Shown in pieces: positions 62,360-63,107 of a stretch of 63,107 bases of DNA. A program made the translations under genes and the position numbers. The first letter of the stretch is position 1. Every line of letters starts with the position of its first letter. The stretch covers positions 137,733 to 200,839 of the forward strand of contig CABFPE010000521.1 in assembly GCA_900660155.1 (NCBI GenBank). The letters run 5' to 3'. The stretch is from Hofstenia miamia. Taxonomy: Eukaryota > Xenacoelomorpha > Acoela > Hofsteniidae. The notes under the pieces are model-generated. The model saw nothing but the letters and a program-made list of their open reading frames with translations. It was not told the DNA's origin and made no database searches.

Positions 62360-63107
62360 TTTACACTTTTCTATTGATTATCGTTTTTTAGAAATTCAGG
62401 ATTTTACAGCCAGGGGTAAAAAAACTGCAGCCATACCCATATAAGTAATTACTCAATAATACCCCTTTTAAACTATGCATCTATATGTTTAGGGCAATTT
62501 TTTGCATTTTTTATAAAATCCACATTTTCCGGACATCTCCAATGTTTTTGAAGCCACTCGTTGTTCGGAATTTTTACATGAAATTCAGTGCTTCTACTTT
62601 TAATTACACCCTATTTCTTAAGCAAAACATAAAACTTGTCAGATATCCTAACAAAGATTTTTCTTTAAGAAATTACAAGTATTTTTAATAGCATAACAAT
62701 AGCCCCTACCCAATCAATATTCATTGTAAAATCGACCATAGCTGTCGTGGAGGACTGAATGTGTATGACAACATTGAATAATTCCAAATAAATATTCAAA
62801 TAGATTTGTTACAATTTTATAAAAAATAAATCCATAAGAATGGAAGTATATACTTCCACTCTTGCAGCTGTTGCATATCTATACAAATATATCATATAAA
62901 ATACATGCGTTTTGTTTTGTTAGAATTAATAGTGAATTTTCACAAAATCATTATGTAAATAATAGATAGAAATGTATAATAGAGATAGGGATCATAGCCA
63001 AGAAATAGTCTTCAACAAAATTCCTCAAAGTAATTCAAATTTTCAGGAATTAAGGTTGAATATCTTCTTCAGAGTTGCCCATGCACCACTTATTGTTGTA
63101 GATTGTA
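62360..63107. other. No recognised gene
   Basis: AT-rich sequence to the window end. Short open frames only. Confidence 0.6.

Overview
The window is AT-rich animal DNA with split genes, GT-AG introns, a strong TTTTAG-type 3' splice-site habit and many (TA)n arrays. It carries degenerate LINEs, a Penelope-like element and several classes of DNA transposon. A short TTAGGG tract and the gene structure point to a non-vertebrate metazoan, perhaps an AT-rich lineage such as a cnidarian. The species cannot be fixed from sequence alone.

The only convincing host gene runs on the minus strand from about 31.8 kb down to 2.1 kb. It is a pentameric (Cys-loop) ligand-gated ion channel subunit of the GABA-A/glycine/GluCl-like type. 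Ten coding exons (80, 68, 172, 88, 83, 141, 224, 171, 201 and 78 bp) join with matching phases into a 434-residue reading frame that lacks only the signal-peptide exon. Every landmark is present: RPNFGG, WKDSRL, WIPD, the Cys-loop, four membrane segments and a stop followed by AATAAA.

The introns hold transposon debris. Intron 5 (7.0-13.0 kb, counting introns by the exon upstream) has a LINE interrupted by a mariner copy. Intron 4 (13.1-21.0 kb) has a gap, a 418-bp MITE, two near-identical copies of a segment with a mariner-type transposase tail, and a LINE C-terminal fossil. Intron 3 (21.2-28.4 kb) has an inverted pair of a dispersed repeat.

Upstream of exon 2 (31.8-63.1 kb) I see only repeats. 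In order these are a ZMYM1/hAT-like transposase fossil (33.2-35.3 kb), a Tc1 fragment ending at a telomere-like tract (35.4-35.8 kb), an 870-bp hAT-like non-autonomous element (36.1-37.0 kb) and a 180-bp mariner MITE (38.0-38.2 kb). Then come two LINEs (45.4-47.1 and 53.5-55.1 kb), a Penelope-like element (57.9-59.6 kb) and a young piggyBac copy (60.6-62.1 kb) whose 3' third is cut off at a single-base gap. Exon 1 of the receptor may lie in this region or beyond the window.

Three of four single-N positions (14677, 36030, 62112) abut sequence repeated nearby. This suggests allelic or overlapping contigs were placed in tandem, so some apparent duplications may be assembly artefacts.
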